Below are positions 43,017 through 52,821 of a stretch of 64,000 nucleotides of DNA, in pieces. Source of the stretch: Pandoraea terrae (GTDB lineage Bacteria > Pseudomonadota > Gammaproteobacteria > Burkholderiales > Burkholderiaceae); assembly GCF_902459695.1 (NCBI RefSeq), contig NZ_CABPRZ010000013.1:1-64000 (forward strand), written 5' to 3'. The stretch's first letter is position 1; the number at the start of each line of letters is the position of its first letter. Made by a program: the position numbers and the translations under genes. Below the pieces are notes generated by a model. That model worked only from the letters and a program-made list of their open reading frames with translations. It had not been told where the DNA came from and did no database searches.

Positions 43017-46000
43017 TGCGCCTCCTGCATCGCCAGTTTGAAATCGGCCAGTTCCGTGTCAGGCTTGGCATAGCGTTCGGAAGGCAGCGTGCCCCAATAA
43101 CCGCGCTCCAGCCACTGTGCGAATTTGTCACCCTTGACGTAGTCGATCGCCATGCCCAAGGCAGCTAGCACCATAGCTGCCACCAAAAGCCATCCGGCGA
43201 CCACGCTCGCAGCAATCGCGCCTGTGAAAGCCGCCCAGAACGCAAGAATCGCCCCAGCCCCGCCAGTCACCCCAGAAACCAGTTGAAGCCCACCTAGCGC
43301 CCATCGCTCGTGCAGGAGATTCTTGGCCCCATCCACCAAATCCAGTACCCCCATCACGGCCGACAACGCGGCCGTCAGCATCGACGCTCCTTTCAAGACG
43401 GTTCCGGCGCCTTTGGCGATCTTCTCGCCCATGGCTCGTCCACTCATTCCGGTCGCATGCACATTGCGCCACGTGCCATGGATGTTCACGACACGAGCTA
43501 GCGCTTCCCCGAGCGCGGCCACATATAGCGCGCCGCCCAGCGTGACGCGCGCGTCCTGCTCCCGGGACTTCTCGAACGACAGCGCCTTCGCCTCGGCCTT
43601 GAGCATCTGTTCCCAGCCCGTGCACTTGCCAATCACGTCGACGGCCGTCACGATGCCCTGCGCCACCGCACCGGCCACGGGCGCGCGCCCCACCTTCAGC
43701 ACGGCATACTCGTGCAGACTTTTCGGCGTCGTCACCGACTCGACGAGCTTCGCCACCTTCTTCGACGGGTCCGGGATGGCTGCTATCTTCTCGTGCATGT
43801 CGTCGGTAATGAACACGGCAAGCTTGGCTTTCACCCCGTTTCCCAAGGACGCCGTTTCAAACGCGCCAATATTGCCGCTCGCATAACTCCCCACCACCTG
43901 CCGCTCGGCGTACCTGGTCTGCTGCCGGATCTGGCTGTCCGACCACGGCTTGCCGTTTCGCTCGCCCGCCGCCGCAAGATTCTGCACAAGGGTCTTCGCC
44001 AGAAACTTGGTGGTGTCCGCCACCTTGCCGGTGACCACGACCACCCCCACCGGGGTTCTCAGCGTTACCCCCATGATCGCCATCCAGCGTGCCACTGCCT
44101 TTTCCGCTGCGTTGTTGTTGAACTCGCGCAGCGCCGCAGCGATGGGGCCGCCCAACTGCGCGAGCAGCATCGACACCGAGTCGGGCGTCTCCTTTTTTCC
44201 CGCGTCGCGCTGCGCCTCAGCCTGCTCGCGCGCCGCCTGCACGCGTGCATCGGCCGCCTCCAGTTCAACCCGCATCGGATGATTCGACGGCAGTAAGGCG
44301 TGTCGCTCATATCCCGTCGCGTTGATGAAGTCCTTGAGCGCTGCGGCTTGCTCGGCCTTGGCCTGCTCGAAGGCCTCCTGCGCCACGCGCATGTTGACCC
44401 GCGCGTCCAGCGACGGCTTGAGCAACGGCGCCAGGTGACTGGCGTACTGCTCGAACAGCGCCTCCCACGGCAAGCTATCCGGGTGCAGCGGTGCCGCCGC
44501 CATCGCGCCGATCAACTCATCCTGGCGCAACACCAGCGCGCGCAACAGCAGATTCGCCCGGTCGGTGATATCCCCCTTGAGCCACTGCAGATACACCGCC
44601 GCGCACCCGTCGATGTCCTGGGTCGGTCCGATGCAGCGCTGCAGGGTTTCCGTGTAGGCGTCGCCGCTGAGCACAACCTTGCCGTCGTGCGTGCTGTCGA
44701 GCTTGTTGGCCAGCAGGTTGCTCTGCATCCATGCGGCATGCGCCCGCGCCAACGGCTCGATATGCTGTTTCTCCAGGGCATCCGTGGCCGCCCGATATTC
44801 GGCCTTCCATGCATCGTACGGAGCGGTCTTGATCCGCTTCTGGTATCCAGCCCAAGACGCCTGTTGCGCAGCCTGGATCGCCTGCGGCGTCGGATTTCGG
44901 TTCGCGGCGTCAAGCAGTGCCAGCATTTCTGCGGATTCGGCGGAATCCTGGTTGGCGAAGACACTGGCGACCGGGTTGCGCCTTGCCTCGGCGGGCATCA
45001 TCCTCGCGTACGCCGCGCCTCGAGCGATAGCGACGTTCCGATACCCCTGAAGTTGGTCGGCGTGGGCCTCTGTTTGTCGGAACACCTGCTTCTTGACCTT
45101 CTCGTCATGGGTCGTGCGCAACAACTGAATCGCGCCGTCCAGCGCCGACAGGTGCCGATACGTCGTGGTATAGGGGCCGTACCCGCTCGCCTTGTCGTAC
45201 TTCCCCCGCTCCACGCGCGTGTCGCGCAGGCGCTCGCCGTGCCAATCGATCAGAGCGGCGAGATCCTGGGCGACGCCTGCCGCGTCGTCCAGCACGACGA
45301 CGGCGGCCGCCATGCCGGGGCTGCGCCGGCGGCAGGTATCCTGCATGCTCTCGGCTTGCCCCATGCGCAGATGAAACGCCGGCGCCGAAGGCGGCGCGAA
45401 GGGGTTGGCCCTGCCCCTGATATGCATCGACACCGGGGCGTACTCGGCCACCGTGCTCGCCAGCACGTCGAGACTCACCGCGTGCGGGGTGCTGCCTCGG
45501 GAGCTACTGAGGCTTTTACTGCCGGTGCTGGCTTTGGTGCTGGTTGTAGCGCCGGATGGCGCGCCATGGGCCTTGAGCCACGCGCCCGCATCGAAGGCAC
45601 GCATGTGCAGTTCGCGCAGCGCCTTGCCGGCAGGCCCGCGGTGCGCATCGATGACGACCTTCGTCCACTGCACGTCGGAAAATCCCAGCCAGAGGGTGCC
45701 GACCCGCCCGGCATCGGCGATCGCGATACAGCCGGCCAACTCCTTATGTCCGGCGTAGGCGCACGGCGTTATCGACTTATCCTGCTCCGATATCGTGGCC
45801 CCCTCCAGTAAACGCAGGTAGTAACCTTCCTGCGAGATCCAGTACGAGGCCATCGTGTCATTTTTTTCGTCGTACACGTACAGGTAGCCACAACGCAGCA
45901 AGCGCGTGGTGTATTGCGCGCTGCCGTGCAGCGTCAGGTCCTGCTTTTTACCCTTGCCGACGCCGCGTGCGGCATCCTCGACTTTGAGTGGCGCGGCCAC

Positions 46001-46105
46001 CGGCGGCAGGCCCATGTCGAGCGGTGCGATCGCATAGCGAGCGGGCATGATGAGCAGGCCCTGTTTGTCGCATACGCGGCATTTCGGTTCGCTTGCAGTG
46101 GACAT
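43013..46105 (-). CDS. VasX-like T6SS effector (toxin VasX N-terminal region family)
   Basis: A 1030-residue protein; ATG 46105 has ggaga upstream. The N-terminus KCRVCDKQGLLIMPARYAI has the paired cysteines (C9, C12) and PxRYA of the VasX N-terminal domain, followed by LLRCGYLYVYDEKN. A long helical, Ala/Gln-rich middle with coiled-coil stretches follows. The C-terminal 150 residues contain two or three strongly hydrophobic segments (MLTAALSAVMGVLDLVDG; LAFWAAFTGAIAASVVAGWL; VAAMVLAALGMAID), as in the colicin-like pore-forming end of VasX. No VgrG, PAAR, Hcp or sheath gene is near, so it would be an orphan effector. The overlap with the next gene suggests a coupled toxin-immunity unit. Confidence 0.75.
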   Translation of the reverse strand: MSTASEPKCRVCDKQGLLIMPARYAIAPLDMGLPPVAAPLKVEDAARGVGKGKKQDLTLHGSAQYTTRLLRCGYLYVYDEKNDTMASYWISQEGYYLRLLEGATISEQDKSITPCAYAGHKELAGCIAIADAGRVGTLWLGFSDVQWTKVVIDAHRGPAGKALRELHMRAFDAGAWLKAHGAPSGATTSTKASTGSKSLSSSRGSTPHAVSLDVLASTVAEYAPVSMHIRGRANPFAPPSAPAFHLRMGQAESMQDTCRRRSPGMAAAVVVLDDAAGVAQDLAALIDWHGERLRDTRVERGKYDKASGYGPYTTTYRHLSALDGAIQLLRTTHDEKVKKQVFRQTEAHADQLQGYRNVAIARGAAYARMMPAEARRNPVASVFANQDSAESAEMLALLDAANRNPTPQAIQAAQQASWAGYQKRIKTAPYDAWKAEYRAATDALEKQHIEPLARAHAAWMQSNLLANKLDSTHDGKVVLSGDAYTETLQRCIGPTQDIDGCAAVYLQWLKGDITDRANLLLRALVLRQDELIGAMAAAPLHPDSLPWEALFEQYASHLAPLLKPSLDARVNMRVAQEAFEQAKAEQAAALKDFINATGYERHALLPSNHPMRVELEAADARVQAAREQAEAQRDAGKKETPDSVSMLLAQLGGPIAAALREFNNNAAEKAVARWMAIMGVTLRTPVGVVVVTGKVADTTKFLAKTLVQNLAAAGERNGKPWSDSQIRQQTRYAERQVVGSYASGNIGAFETASLGNGVKAKLAVFITDDMHEKIAAIPDPSKKVAKLVESVTTPKSLHEYAVLKVGRAPVAGAVAQGIVTAVDVIGKCTGWEQMLKAEAKALSFEKSREQDARVTLGGALYVAALGEALARVVNIHGTWRNVHATGMSGRAMGEKIAKGAGTVLKGASMLTAALSAVMGVLDLVDGAKNLLHERWALGGLQLVSGVTGGAGAILAFWAAFTGAIAASVVAGWLLVAAMVLAALGMAIDYVKGDKFAQWLERGYWGTLPSERYAKPDTELADFKLAMQEAQ

Positions 46106-46948
46106 CGGTATCGCGTCTCCAGGTTTCGACGGTTCGGGAATTCGGCGGGCGCACACGCCTGCGCGGAATCTGCGGACTGCCGCGCGAGGGCGCTATGTGT
46201 CTGCAGCGTCAGCAGGGCGGCACGTTCCGAGCAACGCCCAAGGGGGCGGCGAAAAGCAAGGGTCTCGAAGCAAAAGGAGACGCGCTTTGCGCGACGCAAA
46301 AGCGCGGTTTTATCAAACAAAGCTTAGAAATACGACAAATCACAGTGAAAAATGGGATTTACCCCATTCTGGCGGCGAATCCGGGTGTATCTGTCTGCCT
46401 GCGAATAGGTGTTGCGGTCCGGACAACGACGTTTCGTGGCGTGAAGAACCGCCAGACGTGCAGTTGAGGGCGCGATCTCGTGCGGAAATGAGGCCGTGCG
46501 CGAAGCGCAGGTTCGGGTGCTTACCGACTACGCCCCGCGGACAAGTTGTCCAAATTTCGCACCTTCCGACCGTTGAATCGACCACATCCCATTTTTCGAA
46601 TCGGACAATTCCGATAATCGTCTGAAACGCTAGAATTGCCTTGTACTCGGCGGAGTGGGCTCGTAAGCTTTTCCTGTCGCGACCCAATCGCGATTCGGGA
46701 GTGAGATCCCGATGGACTAATTAGGGGCACACGGCCGCGCTCGCGCGTGGTCCGTCGTGCTACGGCCTTTCGTACCGATTCATCTTCGGGCGGGCGCAGG
46801 TTGGGCGGCCTTCGGGCCGGCCGTCAATCCCTATGGTCCACGGTATCTCACCCCGGCTTGATGCCCGCCCACCCGTTCGTCACGGACAGGTTTTCTCATG
46901 CGACAGCGCAAAGCGGGCGCGATCTACTTTGCTCTTTGGAGAAGACAT
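46106..46948. other. long intergenic region upstream of the VasX-like gene
   Basis: About 840 bp with no convincing gene. The part from 46300 to 46640 is lower in GC than its surroundings and probably holds the toxin operon promoter. An 11-bp inverted pair, aaaaatgggat (46348-46358) and atcccattttt (46586-46596), is the only symmetry seen. Short open frames on both strands here lack ribosome-binding sites and recognisable sequence. Confidence 0.4.
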
Positions 46949-47293
46949 ATGTCGGACACTCAGCGTCAACTCCCCCCGGAAGACGAAGCGATTAGCAAGT
47001 GCCGGAAGGCGCAGGACGAGCGCGCCATGGAATTGCGCTACCTCACGATTCGCATCCAGGCGATGGCAGCCATTGGCGGTCAGGGTGCGATCGATTCCCT
47101 GGATGAAGATCTCATCCACGCTTATTTCAGCCAGATAGAAGATCTTGCAGCGGAAGCAAATACCATCGTTCTGGAGATATTCGATCAGCGGCACAACATC
47201 AGCGGCGGTCCGAACGACGGCTGTCCAGCCGCACCCCTTGGCAGTTCGAGACCAGCGGGCTCTGCAGCATCACGACGCGCCGATATCCGATAG
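46949..47293 (+). CDS. hypothetical small protein
   Basis: A 114-residue frame with a good ggagaag site just before ATG 46949; a longer frame from 46898 lacks one. The first 80 residues are charged and helical (DEAISKCRKAQDERAMELRY; AIDSLDEDLIHAYFSQIEDL), suggesting a small coiled-coil protein. The tail is Gly/Pro/Ser/Arg-rich and disordered. No signal peptide or membrane segment is seen. I do not recognise the family. Isolated on the plus strand, with over 300 bp to the next gene. Confidence 0.55.
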   Translation: MSDTQRQLPPEDEAISKCRKAQDERAMELRYLTIRIQAMAAIGGQGAIDSLDEDLIHAYFSQIEDLAAEANTIVLEIFDQRHNISGGPNDGCPAAPLGSSRPAGSAASRRADIR

Positions 47294-47599
47294 CCGGCAC
47301 CCCTTTTGCCCGGATGTCAGTTCATCCGGGCATTTCGCGTGCGTAGGCATGGGCCCACTCCAGCGAAGGCATAACGCGACGAGCGGGCCACGCTCGGGGC
47401 AACGTCATACTTTCCTGCGGAGGACGTCAATTCGGGTTGCCCATCTCCCCGGCGTTAATCAAAACTGACGATGCGTTAGTGCGCGAGTGCGCGCCAGAAT
47501 CCGTGCGGGATCGACCGCGCGCCGGCATATGATGGTGCTAACGCGGCGCTTGCCTCCGGGTGGAGGCTACCCATCCTCCAACGAATCAGGGAACACCGT
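47294..47599. other. intergenic region before the SDR gene
   Basis: 306 bp without a gene. A perfect small hairpin, gcctcc-gggt-ggaggc (47552-47567), lies about 30 bp before the SDR start. It may affect leader folding, but no known riboswitch pattern was recognised. Confidence 0.35.
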
Positions 47600-48403
47600 A
47601 TGACGACCGAAAACGCAAAGCTTCAGACGACTGAATTCTCGGTGCGACTGCAATTGCCGGCCAGCGGCGTAGTGATTACCGGCGGTGCATCGGGCATCGG
47701 CGCCGCATCTGCGGAAGCCCTGGCGGCCGTCGGGCGGCCCGTCGCCATTTGGGATCTGCAAGCGGAAAAGGCGCATGCGGTGGCCGCATCGTTGGCTGAC
47801 CGCTATGGCGTCGCGACCGTCGGGCTCGGCATCGATCTGCGTGATTCGAGTGCCATCGAGGCCGCGCTGGCCACCACGCGTGCCGCACTGCCGCCGCTGG
47901 GTGGCATGGTCCACGCCGCGGGCGTCGTCGATCAGTCCGGTATCGAAGGGCTTTCCGAAAGCCGCTGGGATGCCGTGCTCGACATCAACCTGCGCGCTTT
48001 TGCGCTGCTGGTGCAGGCCATGCTGCCCGATTTCCGCGCACAGAAAGGCTCGGCCATTGTGGGCATCGCCTCGATCAACGCCACGCTCGGCAACGGCTTG
48101 ATCCCGGCCTATTCGGCCTCCAAGGGCGGCATGCTGTCGCTGGTGCGCTCGATGGCCGACGGCCTGGGCAATGACGGAATTCGCATCAACGCCGTCTCGC
48201 CCGGGCAGATTCTAACGCCCATGATCCAGCAGGTCGTCGACACGTTGCCCAAAGGCACGTTCGAGCGACGTATCATGCTGGGCCGCCTGGGTGCGCCGTC
48301 GGAAGTGGGCGCCGTCGTTCGCTTCCTGCTCTCGGACGAAGCCAGTTATGTGAGTGGCACGGAGATCGTCGTGGACGGGGGCAATATCCCGTCGCAGCGG
48401 TAA
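47600..48403 (+). CDS. short-chain dehydrogenase/reductase (SDR) family oxidoreductase
   Basis: A 267-residue classical SDR. The cofactor motif is TGGASGIG (about 27-34), HAAGV stands for the NNAG block, and the catalytic pair is in YSASKGG. The serine position reads GIASINATLG. DLRD after beta-3 suggests NAD preference. RINAVSPGQILTPM and the YVSGTEIVVDGG ending are typical of 3-oxoacyl reductase-like and alcohol dehydrogenase-like SDRs; the substrate is unknown. A gggaa site precedes the ATG. It is convergent with the P450 fusion gene and separated from it by a terminator, so a shared pathway is possible but not shown. Confidence 0.88.
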   Translation: MTTENAKLQTTEFSVRLQLPASGVVITGGASGIGAASAEALAAVGRPVAIWDLQAEKAHAVAASLADRYGVATVGLGIDLRDSSAIEAALATTRAALPPLGGMVHAAGVVDQSGIEGLSESRWDAVLDINLRAFALLVQAMLPDFRAQKGSAIVGIASINATLGNGLIPAYSASKGGMLSLVRSMADGLGNDGIRINAVSPGQILTPMIQQVVDTLPKGTFERRIMLGRLGAPSEVGAVVRFLLSDEASYVSGTEIVVDGGNIPSQR

Positions 48404-48408
48404 GCACC

Positions 48409-48439
48409 CAAAAAAAATGGCCAGCGCGGGGCTGGCCAT
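48409..48439 (-). terminator. intrinsic terminator downstream of the P450 fusion gene
   Basis: On the minus strand, a 9-bp perfect stem (atggccagc 48417-48425 with gctggccat 48431-48439, loop of 5) is followed by a run of eight T (48409-48416). It lies about 200 bp past the stop of the minus-strand P450 gene and just past the stop of the convergent SDR gene. Confidence 0.85.
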
Positions 48440-48642
48440 GAAATCCACCAGGAGGAGGTGGAGGAGACAGGTGTAACTATATCAGGGAAATCCCTAGAAG
48501 GGTTAACGCGAAACAAAAATTTTTGTAAAAAATCGACAGGACGTGACGCTTCCCAGTCTGCATTCACTCGAATCCGGCAATGAAATGCCGTTTTTCCATC
48601 ATGCATGACATGAAATGCAGGAAATCCTGAGGCGGTGGGGCG

Positions 48643-51033
48643 TCACAGTTCCAGCACGAGGCGTTTGCCGCAGGCGCGCGAGCAGCACGACATCATCTTC
48701 GTATTGGCGTCGCGTTCCGCACGCGTGAGAACGACGTCGCGGTGATCGACGTCGCCTTCGAGCACGCGGACCTCGCACGACCCGCACAAACCTTCCTCGC
48801 AGTCGCTCTGCACGTCGATATTCGCGGCGCGCAATGCGTGCAGCAAGGTCTGGCCGGCCGGCACCATGACGGTAATGCCGGAATCCTTTAACGCCACCTC
48901 GAACGCGTGCTCCTTGTTCGGATCGAGCGTGCCCAGGGTCGACTGGAAATGCTCGACGCGCAGCGTGTCGTCCGGCCATGCGGCACAGCATTCGGCCAGC
49001 GCGTCAAGCATGCGCCGCGGGCCGCACGCATAGACCTGCGTGCTCGCGTCAGGTGTGCCCAGAATCGCGGCGTAGTCTGCGCGGCGGCCTTCATCCTTCG
49101 CCCACACCTGCAGGCGGTCGCCGTGCAGCGCGATCAAGTCGTCGAGCAGCGCCATCGACTTGCGGCTGCGGCCGCTGTAATGGAACGTGTAGTCGATACC
49201 AAGCGCCTTCGCCCGGCGCGCCATCGCGCTGACCGGCGTGATGCCGATGCCGCCCGCGATGAAGATCGCGCGCTCGATGGTTTCGTCGAGACGGAAATGG
49301 TTGCGCGGTCCGCGAATGCGCAAGCGGTCGCCCGACTTCACATGCGAGTGAATCCACGCTGAGCCGCCACGGCCATCCAGCTCGCGCAGCACCGCAATCT
49401 CGAAGGCGCAGGCGTCGTCAGGATCGCCGCACAGCGAATACTGACGCGACAGTCCCGTGTCGCCGCATTCCACGTCGATGTGCGAGCCGGGCGCCCAACG
49501 CGGCATCGCGCGGCCATCCGGCGCCGTGAGGCGCAGCTTGACGATGTCCGGCGTCACCGCCGTAACGCTTTCCACAACGACGGGACGGTTGACCGCATGG
49601 CCCGACGGTTCGCCGATGCGCACTGGCGTTTCGCCTTCGAGGACGGACGGGTCCGTCCGTTCGGGGTTTTCTGATGGGTCCCATTCCACCCACACGTGCT
49701 CGGGGCCGCGAAACGATGTGTTCGGCACATACGTGAACGACTGCACCGCCAGGCGCATGTGCGGCAGGCGGCGCGTGAACTCGTCGAGGAAGATCTGCAT
49801 CTCCATGCGCGCCAGGTTCTTGCCCATGCACTGATGCGCGCCATAGCCGAACGTCAATTGATCGCTGGCGTTCTCGCGCCGGATATCGAACAGGTCGGCG
49901 TCGGCGAAATGGCCTTCATCATGGTTCGCCGACGACGTCACGATCAACAACTTCGCGCCCGCCGCGATATCGACGCCGCCGATCCGGACGTCCTTCGTGG
50001 CCAATCGCCGCCAGGCGGCAACAGACCCGTTGTGGCGCAGGCATTCTTCCACCGCGTTCGGGATCAGCGAGCGGTCCTCGCAGATTTCGCGCCAGACGTC
50101 CGGATGCTGCAGCAGCAGCTTGATCGCATTTGCCGTGGCGTTCGCGGTCGTCTCATGGGCCGCGACGATCCCCGCCATCATCATCGAATGCAGATACGAA
50201 TCCGTGACCACATCGGGATGGTCCTTCTGCTTGCGAAGGCCGTATTGCATCCAGCCCGGGGCATCCGGATTCTGGCGCATCTTGTCGAGGATCTTGCCGG
50301 CGAGCTGCCAGAAGTTGCCGACGGCATGCGCCACGGCCACTTGTTCCTCCGGCTTGGGGCGTCCCCACGTATTGACCGTGTGCGCGATGGAATACTTCCG
50401 CAGCATGTCCATGTCTTCCTCCGGCACGCCGAGGAAGTGCAGGGCGACCGTGAGCGGGACTTCCCACAATATTTGATCGACGAGATCGGCGCGGCCGTCA
50501 TTGATGAAACGGTCGACGTATTCGCGCGCGAGACGCCGCACCATCGGCTCATGGTGCTTCAGTTCCTCCGGCGTGAAGGGTTCCATCAGCACGCGGCGGC
50601 GCGGCATATGCGCCGGTTCGTCTTCATTGACGAGCGTGCGGTTCAGCGCGAATCCGTAGGAGGCGAGCACCGCGTTCGCCTCCGGGCCGGTCGGCGTGAT
50701 TTTTTCCAGCGCGATCGACGGGCTGAACGTGATGTTGTCGCGGAAAATGGCCTTGATGTCGTCGTAGCGGGTTACGACCCAGTAGCCGAGCTTCGGGCTG
50801 TAGAACACGGGCTCTTGCTCGCGTGCCCAACGCACATACTCGGGCGGGTCCTGCTGATAGCCGTCTTCGAACGGATCGAAATCGGCGGCGCGCGCACTTA
50901 CCGGGCAGCCATTGGGGGCGTGTGCGGCAGACGGCGCGGCAGCCTGGCCATGAGGAAACGGGCAACCTTGTGTGGATGCCGCTGCGGGCGCCGTGGATTC
51001 GGGGGTGTTTGTCTCGGGGTTAACTTGGCTCAT
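48643..51033 (-). CDS. self-sufficient cytochrome P450 (CYP116B-like P450-reductase-ferredoxin fusion)
   Basis: A 796-residue three-part enzyme. The P450 domain (about 50-455) has the I-helix oxygen motif AAHETT (291-296), the ExxR at E330-R333 and the heme ligand Cys402 in FGYGAHQCMG. A flavin reductase of phthalate dioxygenase reductase type (about 480-700) has RQYSLCGDP for FMN and GGIGITPVSAM for NAD(P)H. A plant-type [2Fe-2S] domain ends it, with Cys745, 750, 753 and 783. This order defines the CYP116B class, which needs no partner proteins. Members hydroxylate, dealkylate or epoxidise diverse small aromatics and alkyl chains. The natural substrate is unknown. The N-terminus carries two Cys-Pro motifs (GCPFPHG, NGCPVS). 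Confidence 0.93.
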   Translation of the reverse strand: MSQVNPETNTPESTAPAAASTQGCPFPHGQAAAPSAAHAPNGCPVSARAADFDPFEDGYQQDPPEYVRWAREQEPVFYSPKLGYWVVTRYDDIKAIFRDNITFSPSIALEKITPTGPEANAVLASYGFALNRTLVNEDEPAHMPRRRVLMEPFTPEELKHHEPMVRRLAREYVDRFINDGRADLVDQILWEVPLTVALHFLGVPEEDMDMLRKYSIAHTVNTWGRPKPEEQVAVAHAVGNFWQLAGKILDKMRQNPDAPGWMQYGLRKQKDHPDVVTDSYLHSMMMAGIVAAHETTANATANAIKLLLQHPDVWREICEDRSLIPNAVEECLRHNGSVAAWRRLATKDVRIGGVDIAAGAKLLIVTSSANHDEGHFADADLFDIRRENASDQLTFGYGAHQCMGKNLARMEMQIFLDEFTRRLPHMRLAVQSFTYVPNTSFRGPEHVWVEWDPSENPERTDPSVLEGETPVRIGEPSGHAVNRPVVVESVTAVTPDIVKLRLTAPDGRAMPRWAPGSHIDVECGDTGLSRQYSLCGDPDDACAFEIAVLRELDGRGGSAWIHSHVKSGDRLRIRGPRNHFRLDETIERAIFIAGGIGITPVSAMARRAKALGIDYTFHYSGRSRKSMALLDDLIALHGDRLQVWAKDEGRRADYAAILGTPDASTQVYACGPRRMLDALAECCAAWPDDTLRVEHFQSTLGTLDPNKEHAFEVALKDSGITVMVPAGQTLLHALRAANIDVQSDCEEGLCGSCEVRVLEGDVDHRDVVLTRAERDANTKMMSCCSRACGKRLVLEL

Positions 51034-51204
51034 GGCATAAATATATATGCATTGTCACTGGCGTGTCCGCTACGCGCCCTGCGGGCCCCGGGGAGGGCGG
51101 TGACGGCCAACGTGCGTGTCGGGTTCACGGAGACGGCCGCCACGATCGGCAGCATTCCTGAATTTAGGCTATTCTGCCTCGTTGTCCCTCTCGGAGAATC
51201 GCCC

Positions 51205-52797
51205 ATGCGCCGTCATGTCCTCGCCGCCGCACTTCTGGTGCCTTTCGCGCTCGCCGCCAACGTTGTTCACGCCAAGGCGCTTACCGTCTGTACGGAAGCC
51301 AGCCCCGAGGGCTTCGACGTCGTGCGCTACAACTCGCTGACGACCACCAATGCATCTGCGGATCCGGTCTTCAACCGGCTGGTCGAATTCGACGCGGGGA
51401 AAGCGGCGGTGGTGCCGAGCCTGGCCGAGCGTTGGGAGATCAGCCCCGACGGGTTGACGTACACGTTCACGCTGCGCAAGAACGTGGCCTTTCACGCCAA
51501 TGCCGATTTCAAGCCCACGCGCCCGTTGGGCGCGGATGACGTGGTATTCACGTTTGAACGCATGCTCGACACCAACCAGCCGTGGCACAAGCTCACGCCG
51601 TCGGGTTTTCCCCACGCGCAGTCGCTGTCGCTCGGCAAGCTGATCAAGTCGGTGCAGAAGGTCGATGCGCAAACCGTGCGCTTCACGTTAAGCGAGCCGG
51701 AAGCCACGTTCCTGTCGACGTTGACGATGGGCTTCGCCTCAATATACTCGGCCGAGTATGCCGCGCAACTGTTGGCATCAAACAAGACCGACCAGCTCAA
51801 CGCGCGTCCGATCGGTACCGGACCGTTCGCGTTTCGCCGCTACCAGAAGGACAGCCTCGTTCGCTTCGACGCCAACCCGGCCTATTTCGGCGGCAAGCCG
51901 TCCATCGACACGTTGATCTACGCGATCGTGCCGGATGCCGCCGTGCGCGCGCAGAAGGTCAAGGCAGGGGAGTGCCAGATAGCGCTCTCGCCGAAGCCGC
52001 TCGACGTGAAGGCGGCGCGCGGCGAGAAGTCGCTCAAGGTGGTGGAAGCGCCCGCGTTCATGACGGCCTTCGTGGCCATCAACGCACAGCATAAGCCGCT
52101 CGACGACAAGCGCGTGCGCCAGGCGTTGAACCTGGCGTTCGACAAGAGCAGTTATGTCAACAATGTGTTCGAAGGCACCGCCACGCCGGCGGTCAATCCG
52201 TATCCGCCCAATACGTGGAGTTATGCGAAGCGTGTGGCGGACTACCCGCTCGACATCGTGCGCGCGAAAAAAATGCTCGCCGACGCGGGATTTCCGAACG
52301 GCTTCGAAACGACGATCTGGACGCGTCCCACCGGCAGCCTCCTCAATCCGAATCCGCGCGTCGGTGCGGAAATGTTGCAAAACGATCTGGCGAAGATCGG
52401 CGTGCGCGCAAGCATTCGCACGATCGAGTGGGGCGAGCTGATTCGTCGCGGCAAGGCTGGCGAACATGACCTGCTGTTCATGGGCTGGTCGGGCGACAAC
52501 GGCGATCCGGACAACTTCCTGACGCCCCAGTTCAGCTGCGCGGCGGTGACATCGGGCACGAACTTCGCGCGGTTTTGCGATACGGGACTCGACAAGCTGA
52601 TTGCCGACGGCAAGCGCACGAGCGATGTCGCGACGCGCACGACGCGTTATGAGGCCGCACAGAAGATGATCAAGGATGATGCATTGTGGATTCCGCTCGC
52701 CCACCCGACGGCGGTCGTGATTACACGTGCGAACATTACCGGTTACGCGGTCAGCCCGTTCGGGCGCCAAAACTTTGCCGGGGTGCAGGTGAAATAA
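51205..52797 (+). CDS. ABC transporter substrate-binding protein, peptide (DppA/OppA) family
   Basis: A 530-residue periplasmic protein; ATG 51205 follows a cggagaa site. The signal peptide is MRRHVLAAALLVPFALAANV with cleavage near VHAKA. The start of the mature protein, LTVCTEASPEGFDVVRYNS, PSLAERWEISPDGLTYTFTL and FMGWSGDNGDPDNFL are strong DppA-type signatures. No permease or ATPase gene is adjacent, so it must work with a transporter encoded elsewhere or act in heme, peptide or opine scavenging. It is divergent from the P450 fusion gene across 171 bp. A large hairpin terminator follows. Confidence 0.9.
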   Translation: MRRHVLAAALLVPFALAANVVHAKALTVCTEASPEGFDVVRYNSLTTTNASADPVFNRLVEFDAGKAAVVPSLAERWEISPDGLTYTFTLRKNVAFHANADFKPTRPLGADDVVFTFERMLDTNQPWHKLTPSGFPHAQSLSLGKLIKSVQKVDAQTVRFTLSEPEATFLSTLTMGFASIYSAEYAAQLLASNKTDQLNARPIGTGPFAFRRYQKDSLVRFDANPAYFGGKPSIDTLIYAIVPDAAVRAQKVKAGECQIALSPKPLDVKAARGEKSLKVVEAPAFMTAFVAINAQHKPLDDKRVRQALNLAFDKSSYVNNVFEGTATPAVNPYPPNTWSYAKRVADYPLDIVRAKKMLADAGFPNGFETTIWTRPTGSLLNPNPRVGAEMLQNDLAKIGVRASIRTIEWGELIRRGKAGEHDLLFMGWSGDNGDPDNFLTPQFSCAAVTSGTNFARFCDTGLDKLIADGKRTSDVATRTTRYEAAQKMIKDDALWIPLAHPTAVVITRANITGYAVSPFGRQNFAGVQVK

Positions 52798-52821
52798 GCG
52801 TCACCGCGTCCCCACGGCGCT

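Noticed and set aside
46348-46596. 11-bp inverted repeat aaaaatgggat / atcccattttt as element ends
   Set aside because: Widely spaced, without target duplication or coding content; could be chance in an AT-richer stretch.
46340-46687. 115-codon minus-strand frame and overlapping plus-strand frame
   Set aside because: No ribosome-binding site, no recognisable domain, and composition like non-coding DNA.
49696-51204. Long plus-strand open frame running into the DppA-like gene
   Set aside because: It lies antisense to the P450 fusion. The real gene starts at ATG 51205 with its own signal peptide and ribosome-binding site.
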